From Actinomadura spongiicola (GTDB lineage Bacteria; Actinomycetota; Actinomycetes; Streptosporangiales; Streptosporangiaceae): a stretch of 64,000 bases of DNA. Position numbers and translations under genes: made by a program. The stretch is taken from NCBI RefSeq assembly GCF_003432485.1, contig NZ_QVNQ01000006.1, positions 248,001 to 312,000 of the forward strand. Direction: 5' to 3'. The notes under the pieces were generated by a model. That model was given only the letters and a program-made list of their open reading frames with translations, was not told the origin of the DNA and did no database searches. Shown piece by piece: positions 51,822 to 61,127 of the stretch (positions are counted from its first letter, which is position 1; the number at the start of each line of letters is the position of its first letter).

Positions 51822-52235
51822 ATGAACGACATCGCCGGACCCATCGCCGCGACGGACTACCCCCTGCTGAACATCTTCTGGACCATGCTCTGGTTCTTCC
51901 TATGGGTCCTGTTCCTGATGCTCATCTTCAGAATCATCGCCGACATCTTCCGCGATGACCGTTTGGGCGGCTGGGGAAAGGCGGGATGGTCGATCTTTGT
52001 GATCGTGCTGCCGTTCCTCGGTGCCTTCGTCTACCTGATCGCTCGCGGTCGGGGCATGGGCGAACGTGACCTGCAAGCCGTCCAGAAGCGCGACGAGCAG
52101 TTCCGCGCCTACGTTCGCGAGACCGCCGGAGCCCCGTCCAGCACCGACGAACTGGTGAAGCTGGCCCGGCTCAGGGAACACGGCGACATCAGCGAGGCGG
52201 AGTACGAGCAGGCGAAGACCAGAGTCCTCGCCTGA
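51822..52235 (+). CDS. PLDc_N/SHOCT membrane protein
   Basis: A 137-residue protein. Two membrane segments (LLNIFWTMLWFFLWVLFLML near 16-35 and WSIFVIVLPFLGAFVYLIA near 55-73) form a phospholipase D nuclease N-terminal-like unit. The C-terminal SHOCT motif is DELVKLARLREHGDISEAEYEQ at about 109-130 (given by its ends). Such proteins are common in actinomycetes and have no fixed function. GGAGG lies 6 bases before the ATG. Confidence 0.85.
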   Translation: MNDIAGPIAATDYPLLNIFWTMLWFFLWVLFLMLIFRIIADIFRDDRLGGWGKAGWSIFVIVLPFLGAFVYLIARGRGMGERDLQAVQKRDEQFRAYVRETAGAPSSTDELVKLARLREHGDISEAEYEQAKTRVLA

Positions 52236-52320
52236 CCTCACGGCCCGCCGCAGGTAGGCCAACTACCTAGGCCCCGGCACCGCGACAGCGCCCGACTGAG
52301 GCGCGTCAACGGTTCCGGGG

Positions 52321-53031
52321 CTACGGCGCGCCCGCCTGACAACCGGCGGCTGTGCTTGGAGCGGCGAGGACGTAGGGCTGTGCCCGTCCGGGCACGGTCA
52401 ACGACGGCCCTTCCAACAGGGGCGGCTTGTTCTCCCGCAGGTAGTTGGGAAGCTTCGGGTCGCGGGTGCCGTCGTGCAAGGGCTCCAACCAGGCGACGGA
52501 TGAGATCGAGGTCCCGGGACGGGAGTGCCATGCCTGGCCGCTGACGTCCACGAAGGTCAGCCCGTAGTCGAACCTCGGCAGCGTGGGCCCCCGCAGTCGC
52601 CCGGCCGTCTCCGGATACGACCTGGCGATGGCGCCGAGATCGAAGATCGCCTGCATACAGGGCGGGAAGCTGTACCAGCCGCGCACGGCGACGGGCTCGG
52701 TGTTCTTCCGGCCGAGTGTGAAGTAGATGCGAAAGTTGTAGATCGGCTCGCGTGAGCGGTTGCTGACCATGACGGATAAGCGGTCGAGGCCGAACTCTCG
52801 CTCCGGCCAGATGTTCACCAGCCTGGCCTGCCGCTTCTTCTGATCCTCCGCCGCCTCCGTGGCCTGCTCCCTGGCGAGCTGGGTCTGGCAGCCGGTGAAG
52901 ACCATCGAGGCCGCGGCGATGATCAGGCCGCCCGCCGCCGCGTACGCGGAGATCGTCGCGGCCCGCCCCTCACGGACCGGTTCCGCGTCCTGCCGCCTCT
53001 GTGGAGCCGGAGCTCCAGTAGGTCCGCCCAC
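52321..53031 (-). CDS. Membrane-anchored protein of unknown function
   Basis: A 236-residue protein with one membrane segment (ISAYAAAGGLIIAAASMVFTG, about 27-47, given by its ends) and a mostly beta extracellular or cytoplasmic part. The cysteines near 48, 125 and 231 may pair. No family is recognised. The GTG start has GGAG 8 bases upstream. It is divergent from the sigma factor gene. Confidence 0.6.
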   Translation of the reverse strand: MGGPTGAPAPQRRQDAEPVREGRAATISAYAAAGGLIIAAASMVFTGCQTQLAREQATEAAEDQKKRQARLVNIWPEREFGLDRLSVMVSNRSREPIYNFRIYFTLGRKNTEPVAVRGWYSFPPCMQAIFDLGAIARSYPETAGRLRGPTLPRFDYGLTFVDVSGQAWHSRPGTSISSVAWLEPLHDGTRDPKLPNYLRENKPPLLEGPSLTVPGRAQPYVLAAPSTAAGCQAGAP

Positions 53032-53282
53032 CCGTGACTCCTCGCGTCGTGCCCCTTCGGCCGTGGGGACGGCTTGGTCGGCAAGGAGTGTGCGCGCTCC
53101 GACGGCGGTTCGGCGTGAAAACCGGGTTGTTCATATGGATTGGGCTCCGGGCTCAGAGATGTGGGCTCCTGACCGCGTCCGCACGAAATCCCGATGCGCC
53201 TGAAATGCTCTTCCGTGAGCCGGACACTCCCTGACCGTCGGGCACGCGGCGTCCCCGCGGGCGCCCGCCGAGAGGAGATGGT

Positions 53283-53873
53283 TTGGGAAACGAACGCTCG
53301 GCCCGGTTCGAGGAGCTCTACGAGACTCACCTCGGACACGTCACGGGCTACGTGCGGCGGCGCACCGGCGATGCCGATGACGCGGCGGACGTGATAGCCG
53401 AGACCTTCCTGGTCGCCTGGCGACGCCTCGACGACGTTCCACCGGGTGATGAGGCGCGCTTCTATCTGTACGGCGTCGCGCGGCGGACCCTGGCGAACCT
53501 GCGCCGCGGGCAGCGGCGGTACCGGGACCTCACCGCCAGGATCGGCCGGAACCTCGCCCGGGACCTGGCGGCGACGCCGCTCCCGGAGCCGGACCGTCCC
53601 GAGATCGGGGCGGCCTTCCGCGCGCTGCCGGAGGGCGACCGGGAACTGCTCGGCCTGGCCTCCTGGGAGGGGCTCGACAACGGTCAGATCGCCACCGTGC
53701 TCGGCGTGAGCCGCAACGCGGTCCGCATCAGGCTGCATCGGGCCCGCCGCCGGTTCGCCCGCGAGCTGGACCGTCGCGGCGCCGGCCACATGGTCGCCAG
53801 CGCGTCCGCCGCGCCACCCGATCGTCTCGCGCCGGAAGCCCGAGTGCCGTCCAGAAAGGTAGGGTCCGCATGA
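53283..53873 (+). CDS. ECF-type RNA polymerase sigma factor
   Basis: A 196-residue sigma-70 family protein. Region 2 is ARFEELYETHLGHVTGYVRRRTGD with DVIAETFLVAWRRLDD; region 4 is ALPEGDRELLGLASWEGLDN and GQIATVLGVSRNAVRIRLHRARRR (given by its ends). The start is TTG at 53283, with AGGAG 5 bases upstream. Its stop overlaps the start of the next gene (ATGA), which encodes a membrane-anchored partner. Confidence 0.88.
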   Translation: MGNERSARFEELYETHLGHVTGYVRRRTGDADDAADVIAETFLVAWRRLDDVPPGDEARFYLYGVARRTLANLRRGQRRYRDLTARIGRNLARDLAATPLPEPDRPEIGAAFRALPEGDRELLGLASWEGLDNGQIATVLGVSRNAVRIRLHRARRRFARELDRRGAGHMVASASAAPPDRLAPEARVPSRKVGSA

Positions 53874-54835
53874 CCAACGAAATCGACTCCCTGATCCGGC
53901 ACGCGGCGCCGCTGTCGGACGCCGAGGCCCTGCGGCCGGTGCCCGCGGACACGCGGCGGGAACTGCTCGAACAGATCATGACCGCGGACACCGGTGAGAC
54001 CGCCGCTGATTTCGGCGGGCCGGCCCTTCCGCCGCGCACGCGCCGCCGCTGGACGGTCGGGCTACCCGTCGCCGTGGGAGTCGCCTGCGCGGTCGCCGTG
54101 GTGGCGCTGGTCGTGCAGCCCGCCGAACGCACCGAGGACGGCAAGAGGCCGCGTCCCGGACCGTCCACGAGCGGCAGGCCCGGCGGCTTCGACCCGCTGC
54201 CGGTCGCGGCGCTGAGCTTCACCAGGCGCAAGGACCACATCGAGGTCCGGATCAAGGACCCGCTCGCCGATCCGCGGCGCTACGAGAAGGAGTTCGCCGC
54301 CCACGGCATGAACATCAAACTGAGCATGGTGCCGGCCTCGCCGAGCGTGGTCGGCACGATCGTCTTCCAGGACGAGGGCGAAGGCCCGGACGAGAGGAAG
54401 ATCGAAACGATCGAGGAGGGCCGCTGCGTGACCGGGGGCGGCGGCGACGGGAAGTGCCTCCGGGGACTGCGCATCCCGATCGGCTACCGCAACAGCGCGG
54501 AGATCGCGTTCGGCCGCGAGCCCCGTCCCGGCGAGCACTACAACTCCACGAACAGCGCGTTCGCGCCCGGCGAGGCCCTGCACTGCTTTGACATCAGGGG
54601 ACTCACGGTCGAACAGGCGGACCGGCGGCTCAAGCAGCGCAAGGTGACCGCCACGATGTTCCACTGGGAAACGGCCAACTACGGCTACACCGAGGGACGC
54701 GCCGAACTCCCCGGAAACTGGTACGTCACCGATGCCGATCCATGGGCGCCGGGCCAGGTCATGCTGTCCATCCAGAAGGACCGGCCGGTCATCAAGAAAA
54801 GCGCGTACTGGCAGGCCCTCTTCAGGGGCTGCTGA
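53870..54835 (+). CDS. Membrane-anchored partner of the sigma factor
   Basis: A 321-residue protein. The first ~60 residues are cytoplasmic and may bind the sigma factor; one membrane segment follows near 64-83 (LPVAVGVACAVAVVALVV). The extracytoplasmic part has cysteines near 190, 204, 244 and 321 and a FxxxxGEALHCFDI stretch. It is in the position of an anti-sigma factor but has no zinc anti-sigma motif. Function inferred from position. A strong terminator follows. Confidence 0.7.
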   Translation: MTNEIDSLIRHAAPLSDAEALRPVPADTRRELLEQIMTADTGETAADFGGPALPPRTRRRWTVGLPVAVGVACAVAVVALVVQPAERTEDGKRPRPGPSTSGRPGGFDPLPVAALSFTRRKDHIEVRIKDPLADPRRYEKEFAAHGMNIKLSMVPASPSVVGTIVFQDEGEGPDERKIETIEEGRCVTGGGGDGKCLRGLRIPIGYRNSAEIAFGREPRPGEHYNSTNSAFAPGEALHCFDIRGLTVEQADRRLKQRKVTATMFHWETANYGYTEGRAELPGNWYVTDADPWAPGQVMLSIQKDRPVIKKSAYWQALFRGC

Positions 54836-54838
54836 CGC

Positions 54839-54883
54839 TAAGGCCAACTGCTCGGTCCCTTGACGACCGAGCAGTTGGCCTTA
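54839..54883. terminator. Intrinsic terminator after the sigma factor operon
   Basis: A perfect 19-base inverted repeat starting TAAGGCCAAC around a 7-base loop, 3 bases after the preceding stop. Likely terminates the sigma factor/partner message. Confidence 0.88.
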
Positions 54884-55368
54884 ATCCTGCGCGCGAATCC
54901 TCCCCACCGCCTGACACACCGACAAACTCTTGCGCGGCGGCGCGTACGAGTTCGACGAGTCGGCCACGAGCGGACAGTTCGAGTCGCCGACCCCTTGCGC
55001 CAGAGGCCCCGTCCCCGCGGAAACCATCGCCACTGCCCGTGGACCGGCTGAAGCAGACCCCTGGACGTGATCTCAGCGTGGGAGCCGGCGGCATTGGCGC
55101 AGCCGTCGTTCCACGACCGGGGGAGGCCGCCTAGAGCACGCGGCATGAGGCCGGTGCCATCGCCATTTCCATGCTGACCTTCAGCGAGAAACCGGCAGAT
55201 GTGTGGCCGGGTGTGGCCCCCACCGCGCCTGGGCGGGCTTCACCGCGTCTGATGTGCGTACGCTGGCACTGCGCATGCAGATGATCGCCCTGAGTGGTCG
55301 CACGAGTTCTGTGGCTGTCAAGCTCCCGCTGCACGCGCGGGTTCGGCGCGTGCAGAGGAGCGGACGCA
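54884..55368. other. 485-base region with no supported gene
   Basis: Only short frames without family resemblance or good ribosome sites are seen. The region must hold the promoter of the TerD-fusion gene; no clear -35/-10 is visible. Confidence 0.5.
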
Positions 55369-57372
55369 GTGCATCAGATGACCAAGGGCGCCAACGTCGA
55401 CCTGTTCGGCCTGTCCACGGCGACGGGGCCGTTCACGGTGGCGTTGAGTTGGATCGATCCTTCCGGTGAAGGTGAGGCCGATGTCTCAGTGCTCTTGGTC
55501 GACGCCGGTGGCAAGGTCGGCAGCGACGCGGATTTCGTCTTCTACAACCAACCCGCCACCGTCGACGAATCGGTGCGCCTGCTGGGCAAGACGCCCACCG
55601 CCGTCGGCAGCGAGGACCGCATCCTGGTCGACCTGGACGCGTTGCGGCCCGCCGTCGAACGCGTCGTCATCGCCGCCAGCCGCTACGCGGACGCCACGTT
55701 CGGGGCACTGGACGATCTGCGGCTGACCATCTCCGACAGCGCCGGAGAGGTACTCCTGACCTTCGACATCAAGGACGCCGACACCGAGACCGCGTTCATC
55801 TTCGGGGAGTTGTACCGCAGGAACGACACCTGGAAGTTCCGCGCGGTCGGCCAGGGCTACACGTCCGGACTCGCGGGTCTGGCCACCGACTTCGGCATCA
55901 GCGTCGATGACGGCGACGAGGAGGAAGGCGACCAGGCCCCCGCGCGGCCGACCGCCGCACCCGGGTCCGCCCGGCCGGAGCCCCCGGCCCTCGCCGCCGC
56001 GGGGCAGCCCGCTGACCCGACCCCTCCCAAGGGGGATGACCGTCCGAAACGGGTTCGGACGGTCAGGAAGAAGACGACCGTGCCCAAGGCGGTCAAGGTC
56101 AACCTGGCCGAGAATCCGTCCTGGCAGCACGCGCGACTGTTCCCGGTCACGGGGCTGCGCAACGACCAGGAACGTGAGGTGCGTGCGACCGCGACGCTGC
56201 TGGCGGTGATGGCGCAGGTGCCCGAGTTCGGCCGCCGCCTGACGGCCCGTTTCAACGCTCCGGCGGGCACCATCCAGACCTTCGCCGAAGCCTCCTTCGG
56301 CCACGGCGACGGCAAGGTCCGTCCCGACGGCGTACTGCGTGTGGCCAGGGCCGGCCGGATCTGGACCGCGCTGATCGAGACCAAGACCGGCGGCAATCCC
56401 CTCAAGGCCGACCAGGTCGAGGCATATCTCAAGGTGGCGGCCAAGAACGGCTACGAAACCGTGATCACCCTGTCCAATGATCTCGCGCTGGACAACGAGC
56501 ATCCCCTGAAGGTCGACAAGCGACTGCTGCGCAAGGTCGCGCTGCGCCATCTGTCCTGGGCCGAGGTCGCTCACGAGACCGAGATGCTCTGTGTCCACGA
56601 CGGCGTGGCCAACCCCGTTCACGCCTGGCTACTGAGCGAACTGCTGCACTACATGCGTCAGGACAGTGCGGGCTGCCAGGGCTTTCGGGACATGGGCGCC
56701 GCCTGGGTCCCGGTGCGCAACGCCGTCACCGCGGGCACGCTGCGCCTCGGCGATCGGCGGGCGATACAGGTGGCCGAGAGCTGGGAGAAACTGATCCGGC
56801 AACTGTGCCTGCGGCTGAGCGGTGAGACGGGTCTGGCCATCGCGCCCGTGCTCCGCAAACGACGGGACGGGGACGCCTCAGTGCGCCGCCTGCAGACCGT
56901 CACATCCTTAGTGGAGTCCGGTCGCATGAGCGCCGAGATCCGAATCCCCAACGCCGGCGGCCCGGTCCTCCTCGAAGCCGACCTGCGCACCGGACAGGTC
57001 GAAACCACGGTCGAGGTCCCCGCCGCGGCCCGCGCCCGTCCGCTGACCCGCGTCCAATGGCTGCTACGCCAGTTGAAGGACGCCCCGCACGAACTCCGCG
57101 TCGAGGCGCTCGCCCCCAAACACAAGACCGGCCCCTGCGACCTCCTGAAGAACCTCGTCAACGAGCCCGGACTTCTCGTCCCCGAAGACTCCTCACAGAT
57201 CGAGACGTTCCGCCTGACCCTCGCGACCGGGCTGGGAACCAAACGCGGCACCGAGGAAGCCGGCTTCGTCCGCAGCATCGACACCGCCGTGAATCGCTTC
57301 CACCAACAGATACTTCAGGTCCTGAAACTCGACCCCGCACCCACCGCCGAGGCCAAGGACGCCAGCGGCTGA
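55369..57372 (+). CDS. TerD domain fused to a PD-(D/E)XK-like nuclease domain
   Basis: A 667-residue protein. Residues about 4-175 form a TerD-type calcium-binding stress domain (MTKGANVDLFGLSTATGPF start; DADFVFYNQP near 56). A Pro/Ala-rich linker leads to a second domain with P319-D320 (VRPDGVLRV) and E337-x-K339 (ALIETKTGGN), the order and spacing of PD-(D/E)XK nucleases. The C-terminal 250 residues are of unknown type. The GTG at 55369 has AGGAG 8 bases upstream; ATG 55378 would shorten the protein by three residues. Such a fusion would join a stress sensor to a DNA-cutting module. Confidence 0.75.
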   Translation: MHQMTKGANVDLFGLSTATGPFTVALSWIDPSGEGEADVSVLLVDAGGKVGSDADFVFYNQPATVDESVRLLGKTPTAVGSEDRILVDLDALRPAVERVVIAASRYADATFGALDDLRLTISDSAGEVLLTFDIKDADTETAFIFGELYRRNDTWKFRAVGQGYTSGLAGLATDFGISVDDGDEEEGDQAPARPTAAPGSARPEPPALAAAGQPADPTPPKGDDRPKRVRTVRKKTTVPKAVKVNLAENPSWQHARLFPVTGLRNDQEREVRATATLLAVMAQVPEFGRRLTARFNAPAGTIQTFAEASFGHGDGKVRPDGVLRVARAGRIWTALIETKTGGNPLKADQVEAYLKVAAKNGYETVITLSNDLALDNEHPLKVDKRLLRKVALRHLSWAEVAHETEMLCVHDGVANPVHAWLLSELLHYMRQDSAGCQGFRDMGAAWVPVRNAVTAGTLRLGDRRAIQVAESWEKLIRQLCLRLSGETGLAIAPVLRKRRDGDASVRRLQTVTSLVESGRMSAEIRIPNAGGPVLLEADLRTGQVETTVEVPAAARARPLTRVQWLLRQLKDAPHELRVEALAPKHKTGPCDLLKNLVNEPGLLVPEDSSQIETFRLTLATGLGTKRGTEEAGFVRSIDTAVNRFHQQILQVLKLDPAPTAEAKDASG

Positions 57373-57544
57373 GTCCCATGTTTCGAGAGCGCGTTTCACG
57401 CGGGCCACGCTTCGGAATTTCGGTCGGCGGCTCATGGCAACGTGGTCTAGATCTTTCGATGAGTTTCGGTTGTGCGCCTAAATGCATGGAAGCGGGAGAT
57501 GGCCCGCTCTTAGCGTGGTCTCGGCATCGGTGAGGGGTGAGTAC

Positions 57545-58012
57545 ATGGCGAAGACGGACACGCGCGAGTTACACATACGCCAGATTGCTCAGGAGGTGAT
57601 CTCGGAGGTCGCTCCAGAGGAAAAGGCGGCCTTCCCCGTGGTCGCCGACCAGTTCTTCCGCTCCGGGGAAAAGGCGCTCTCCGGGCGTGGACGGCGACAC
57701 GGCGCACCGATCAGTTGGGGGCTCGGCGAGGCCGTCGCGCTGTTGACTCCGGTCGTGCTCCTGGTGCTGAGCCAGGCGGTCGAGGAAATCACCGGTGAGG
57801 CCGTCCGGGCGCCGATACGGCCGTTGCGCCGGGTGCTGCGACGACGGATGGGCAGGGAGGACGACCGACCTCGGCTGGAACTCACCGACGAACAGGTCGC
57901 TCATATCGGGAGGATGGCCGAGCAGGTTCTTCTGGACCGTGAATACGAGCAGGCCACAGCCGAGAATGTCGCGGCGGTGTTGGTACGGCGGCTGAGGCAG
58001 GACTCCGAGTGA
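57545..58012 (+). CDS. Small protein coupled to the M48 protease
   Basis: A 155-residue protein starting MAKTDTRELHIRQIAQEVI. Helical, with one hydrophobic stretch near 59-80 (LGEAVALLTPVVLLVLSQAV) and a basic end. No family recognised. GAGGGGTGAG precedes the ATG. Its stop overlaps the M48 protease start by four bases, so the two are co-translated and probably act together. Confidence 0.65.
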   Translation: MAKTDTRELHIRQIAQEVISEVAPEEKAAFPVVADQFFRSGEKALSGRGRRHGAPISWGLGEAVALLTPVVLLVLSQAVEEITGEAVRAPIRPLRRVLRRRMGREDDRPRLELTDEQVAHIGRMAEQVLLDREYEQATAENVAAVLVRRLRQDSE

Positions 58013-60288
58013 GGCCACCCACCGGGACCACGACCCGTTTCTTCCTGCTCATTGGAGCAGTCCTCGCGACCGGTTCGCTGGCGTTCACCGCCCTGTACTT
58101 TGCCGTCCCCGAGCATCAGGAACGCCAGCGGGCCGCTTCCGCGTGTGAAGCCCGTGAGAAGGCCACCATCGCACCGATGCGCACGGCAGCCGATATCGAG
58201 CCCTACGCTCGTGGTCTGGATCGGGTCAAACGGTGCTACGTGCCTGTCTACCGCGAGCAGATCCGCTGGGTACTGGTGGGGGATACCGCGATGCTCGGCC
58301 TGGCGGGGTTGCTGTACTTGCTGCACCCGTGGTGGCGGGTGCGACGCTGGCGGCTGGCGGAACTGCGTGGTGTCGACGACCCGGGAACGGTCCAGCGGCT
58401 GGACACGCTGAGCCGGGAGATGGGCTTGGCCCGCTCACCGACCTGGATGGTGTCGGCTGACGGCGGGGTCGACGGTCTTGCGTTCGGGTTGCCGGGGCGG
58501 CGGCGGGTGATGCTCACCGCCGGGCTGCTGAAACGGGCCGGCGCGGACCCGACCGTCCTGCGTGCGGTCGCCGGGCATGAACTGGCCCATCTGCGCAACC
58601 GGGACGTGGACGTCACCTACCTGACCATCGCGCTGTGGTGGGCGTTCGTCGCGGCGACCCTCGTCCCGACCCTGGTGGTGGTCACCGCACATCCCGAGGT
58701 GTTCACCGGCCCGCCCGGCTGGTTACCAGGAACGCTGTGGCGGACGGCGGTGATCGAGACGCTCCTTCCGATGGCGGTGCTGACGGCGATAGTGGTACTG
58801 ACCCGCAACGCGATCCTGCGGGTGCGGGAGGTGCACGCCGACACGACCGCGGCCACGCTGGCAGGGCCCGACGGCAAACTGGTGATGGAGCGGGCACTGC
58901 GACACGTGCCCGAGTCGACGTTCCGGTTCCGGCCCCGGTGGACGCGTATGCACCCCACGCCGGGGCAGCGGCGCGCGGCTCTCGCGTGCCCGTCCACGTC
59001 CGCAAGGCCGTCCTTGTGGGAGATGGCGGGAATTGGACTGACGGCCGGCCTGTTCGCCGTACCCGCCACGTTCGAGTTGAGCGCCGCATTGGTCACCCGT
59101 AACCTGCTGCAACCGCAGGCCATCATTGGGCTGGTCACCGGGCTGCTGGTCGCGGGACTGCTGACCACCACGCTATGGCGATGGGTCGCGGACCGTCCTG
59201 AACACCGGCCCGGGCTGCGGACGTGCCTGGCGGTTCCCACGGCGCTCGTCGCCGGATTCATGGCCGGTGACCCCATCAGCTTTCATAGCAGTCATCCGCT
59301 GTGGTCGGAAGAATCAGGGTGGTGGCCGTCGCTCCTCACCTACGCCACCGCCGGGCTCGCGCTCGCGGGGGGTATGACCGCTGTGGCGGTGTGGACGGCG
59401 TCCACGATCCGCCACGCTCCGGCTCGGATGGCTTCGATCCTGGTCACCGTGGCAACGCTTGCCGGGGCGCTGTTCTTCATCAGCTGGTGGCAGAGTGTGA
59501 GTTCCGGGTGGGGGCCCGTTCAGCTCGGTGCGCCCCCTCGGCCGGATGGCTCCAATGCCTGGTACACGACGGTCACCCGGCTGACCGGAACCGACTGGCT
59601 GCCGGTGGAGGCGCTGGTGATCAGCCCTGCGGTACCGGTGGCGGTGTTGTTGCTCAGCAGCGCCCCGCTGCTGACCGCCGCGCGGCGCGGAACACGACCC
59701 AGCCCGGCGCTGCGCATCGGGCTGGCAAGCGGCCTGGCGGCGGCGTGCCTGGCCATCGCTCTCGTCCTCGCGGCCGAGACCGCCCTCCCCACCACCGTCC
59801 GCTGGGCACCAGACTGCCATCTGTCGTTGACCTGCACCAGTTTCCTGAACGCCTTCACCGACACCCAGAAAGCCATGATCCTCCTCGTGCAGGGCGTCGT
59901 GGCGTTCGCGGTCTCGGCGCGGCACCGTGCCCACCGACCCGCACTGGTCCTGCTGGCCACCACGGTCTCCGCGCTGGTGGCGACCGCCGGAACGGTGTTC
60001 GTCGCCACGCCGCTGATCCGCTGGACGGGGCTGATGGACCCGCCCATGGACAACTGGTTCGCGGTTCCCAACGCGGCCGACTTCGCCACCATCACCTTGT
60101 ACACGGTGCTGGTGGAGGGTCTGGTGATCGTGGTGCCCTGCGCGGCACTGGGCGCGCTCCTGAGCCGCCGGTTCGCCCGCACCGACGAAACACCGCTACC
60201 CCGCCGCCCCGCGATTCTCGCCGTCACAGCCGTACTCGTCCTCGCCGCCGCGATCCGCATCCCCACCGCTTGGACCTACTGGGCCTGA
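58009..60288 (+). CDS. M48-family membrane metalloprotease
   Basis: A 759-residue membrane protein with the zinc motif H190-E-L-A-H194 (AVAGHELAHLRNRDVD) and a downstream EVHAD stretch near 277 likely supplying the third ligand. Hydrophobic segments flank it on both sides, about 15 in all, giving a multi-pass HtpX-like protease with a long C-terminal membrane part. The GTG start overlaps the previous stop. Likely acts in membrane protein quality control or in signalling; the substrate is unknown. Confidence 0.8.
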   Translation: MRPPTGTTTRFFLLIGAVLATGSLAFTALYFAVPEHQERQRAASACEAREKATIAPMRTAADIEPYARGLDRVKRCYVPVYREQIRWVLVGDTAMLGLAGLLYLLHPWWRVRRWRLAELRGVDDPGTVQRLDTLSREMGLARSPTWMVSADGGVDGLAFGLPGRRRVMLTAGLLKRAGADPTVLRAVAGHELAHLRNRDVDVTYLTIALWWAFVAATLVPTLVVVTAHPEVFTGPPGWLPGTLWRTAVIETLLPMAVLTAIVVLTRNAILRVREVHADTTAATLAGPDGKLVMERALRHVPESTFRFRPRWTRMHPTPGQRRAALACPSTSARPSLWEMAGIGLTAGLFAVPATFELSAALVTRNLLQPQAIIGLVTGLLVAGLLTTTLWRWVADRPEHRPGLRTCLAVPTALVAGFMAGDPISFHSSHPLWSEESGWWPSLLTYATAGLALAGGMTAVAVWTASTIRHAPARMASILVTVATLAGALFFISWWQSVSSGWGPVQLGAPPRPDGSNAWYTTVTRLTGTDWLPVEALVISPAVPVAVLLLSSAPLLTAARRGTRPSPALRIGLASGLAAACLAIALVLAAETALPTTVRWAPDCHLSLTCTSFLNAFTDTQKAMILLVQGVVAFAVSARHRAHRPALVLLATTVSALVATAGTVFVATPLIRWTGLMDPPMDNWFAVPNAADFATITLYTVLVEGLVIVVPCAALGALLSRRFARTDETPLPRRPAILAVTAVLVLAAAIRIPTAWTYWA

Positions 60289-61127
60289 CCGGGCGAAGAA
60301 CCGCTCCGGCCCACTAGGAAACGCGACCATGGGCGGCTGGACGCGACGCGGTTCGCGATCCAGGGCGGGGCGCTTACTGGCACGGTCGGCGATGCGCTCG
60401 ACGAGCACGGCCTGGCGATGACGCTGCCGGTTCCCAGCGCGCCCGGTCTCATCGGTGCGCGTTGTCGGGCGGCGTCGGGTTCACCTCCGCGAGGACGGCT
60501 TCGTCTGCGACGTCATGGAGTCCGCGACGCTCGTCACGCCGCGGGGCGTCCGGCTCGACGTCGATGACGTGGCGGACGCGGAGGTGATGGGGGCGAGCCG
60601 GAAGGCAAGGACATCGCTGTCCGAAGACGGCGTGACCATGCCAGAAGATCATCGATAAGCCGCATGCGGGAAACGCGCGTGCGGATTGATCAATTGATCA
60701 GAGGGTGGGGAAACGGACCCGGCCGGGCGAATCACTGTGGGCAGAAGATCAGGTGCCGCCTGACATGGGAGGTCGTTCACGGTGAATGGGGACGGCGCGC
60801 CGCTCGTGCCGTCGGCGCGGGAACCGCTGTCGATCGAGCCGGGCCGGGCCACGGCGTTCCACTGCTCGTCGGCCGGCGGCGACCACGCCGCCGGCCGACA
60901 GCGGGTCGCCGTTCCAGAACGACCGTCGCGATCGTGTCCAGCGAGCACCTGAGGGTCCGGCCGTTGATGGTTTCCGTAGGGATGTTCCGTACCATGATCC
61001 CGGCGTGAGCGCCACTCCCGGCACCGTCTGTCCGATTTGCGACATATGCGGTTGATCTCTATCGCTTGTACCGGATCTGATCGATAAGCTATCGCCGAGC
61101 GATTTTTGACAATCGATTGGACCGGAA
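60289..61127. other. 839-base region without a confident gene, possibly decayed
   Basis: Short frames are visible but none has family support. A plus-strand stretch near 60336-60465 reads RRLDATRFAIQGGALTGTVG and a second frame near 60455-60658 reads VHLREDGFVCDVMESATL; both look coding-like but are in different frames, which suggests a frameshifted remnant. A minus-strand 72-codon frame (60777-60995) is also possible. A perfect 14-base palindrome TGATCAATTGATCA lies at 60687-60700, and the last 100 bases are AT-rich, probably the promoter of the regulator at 61128. Confidence 0.4.

Noticed and set aside
53050..53066. CCCCTTCGGCCGT near the sigma factor as a box
   Set aside because: Left half-site is missing; outside the island and matches only by GC content.
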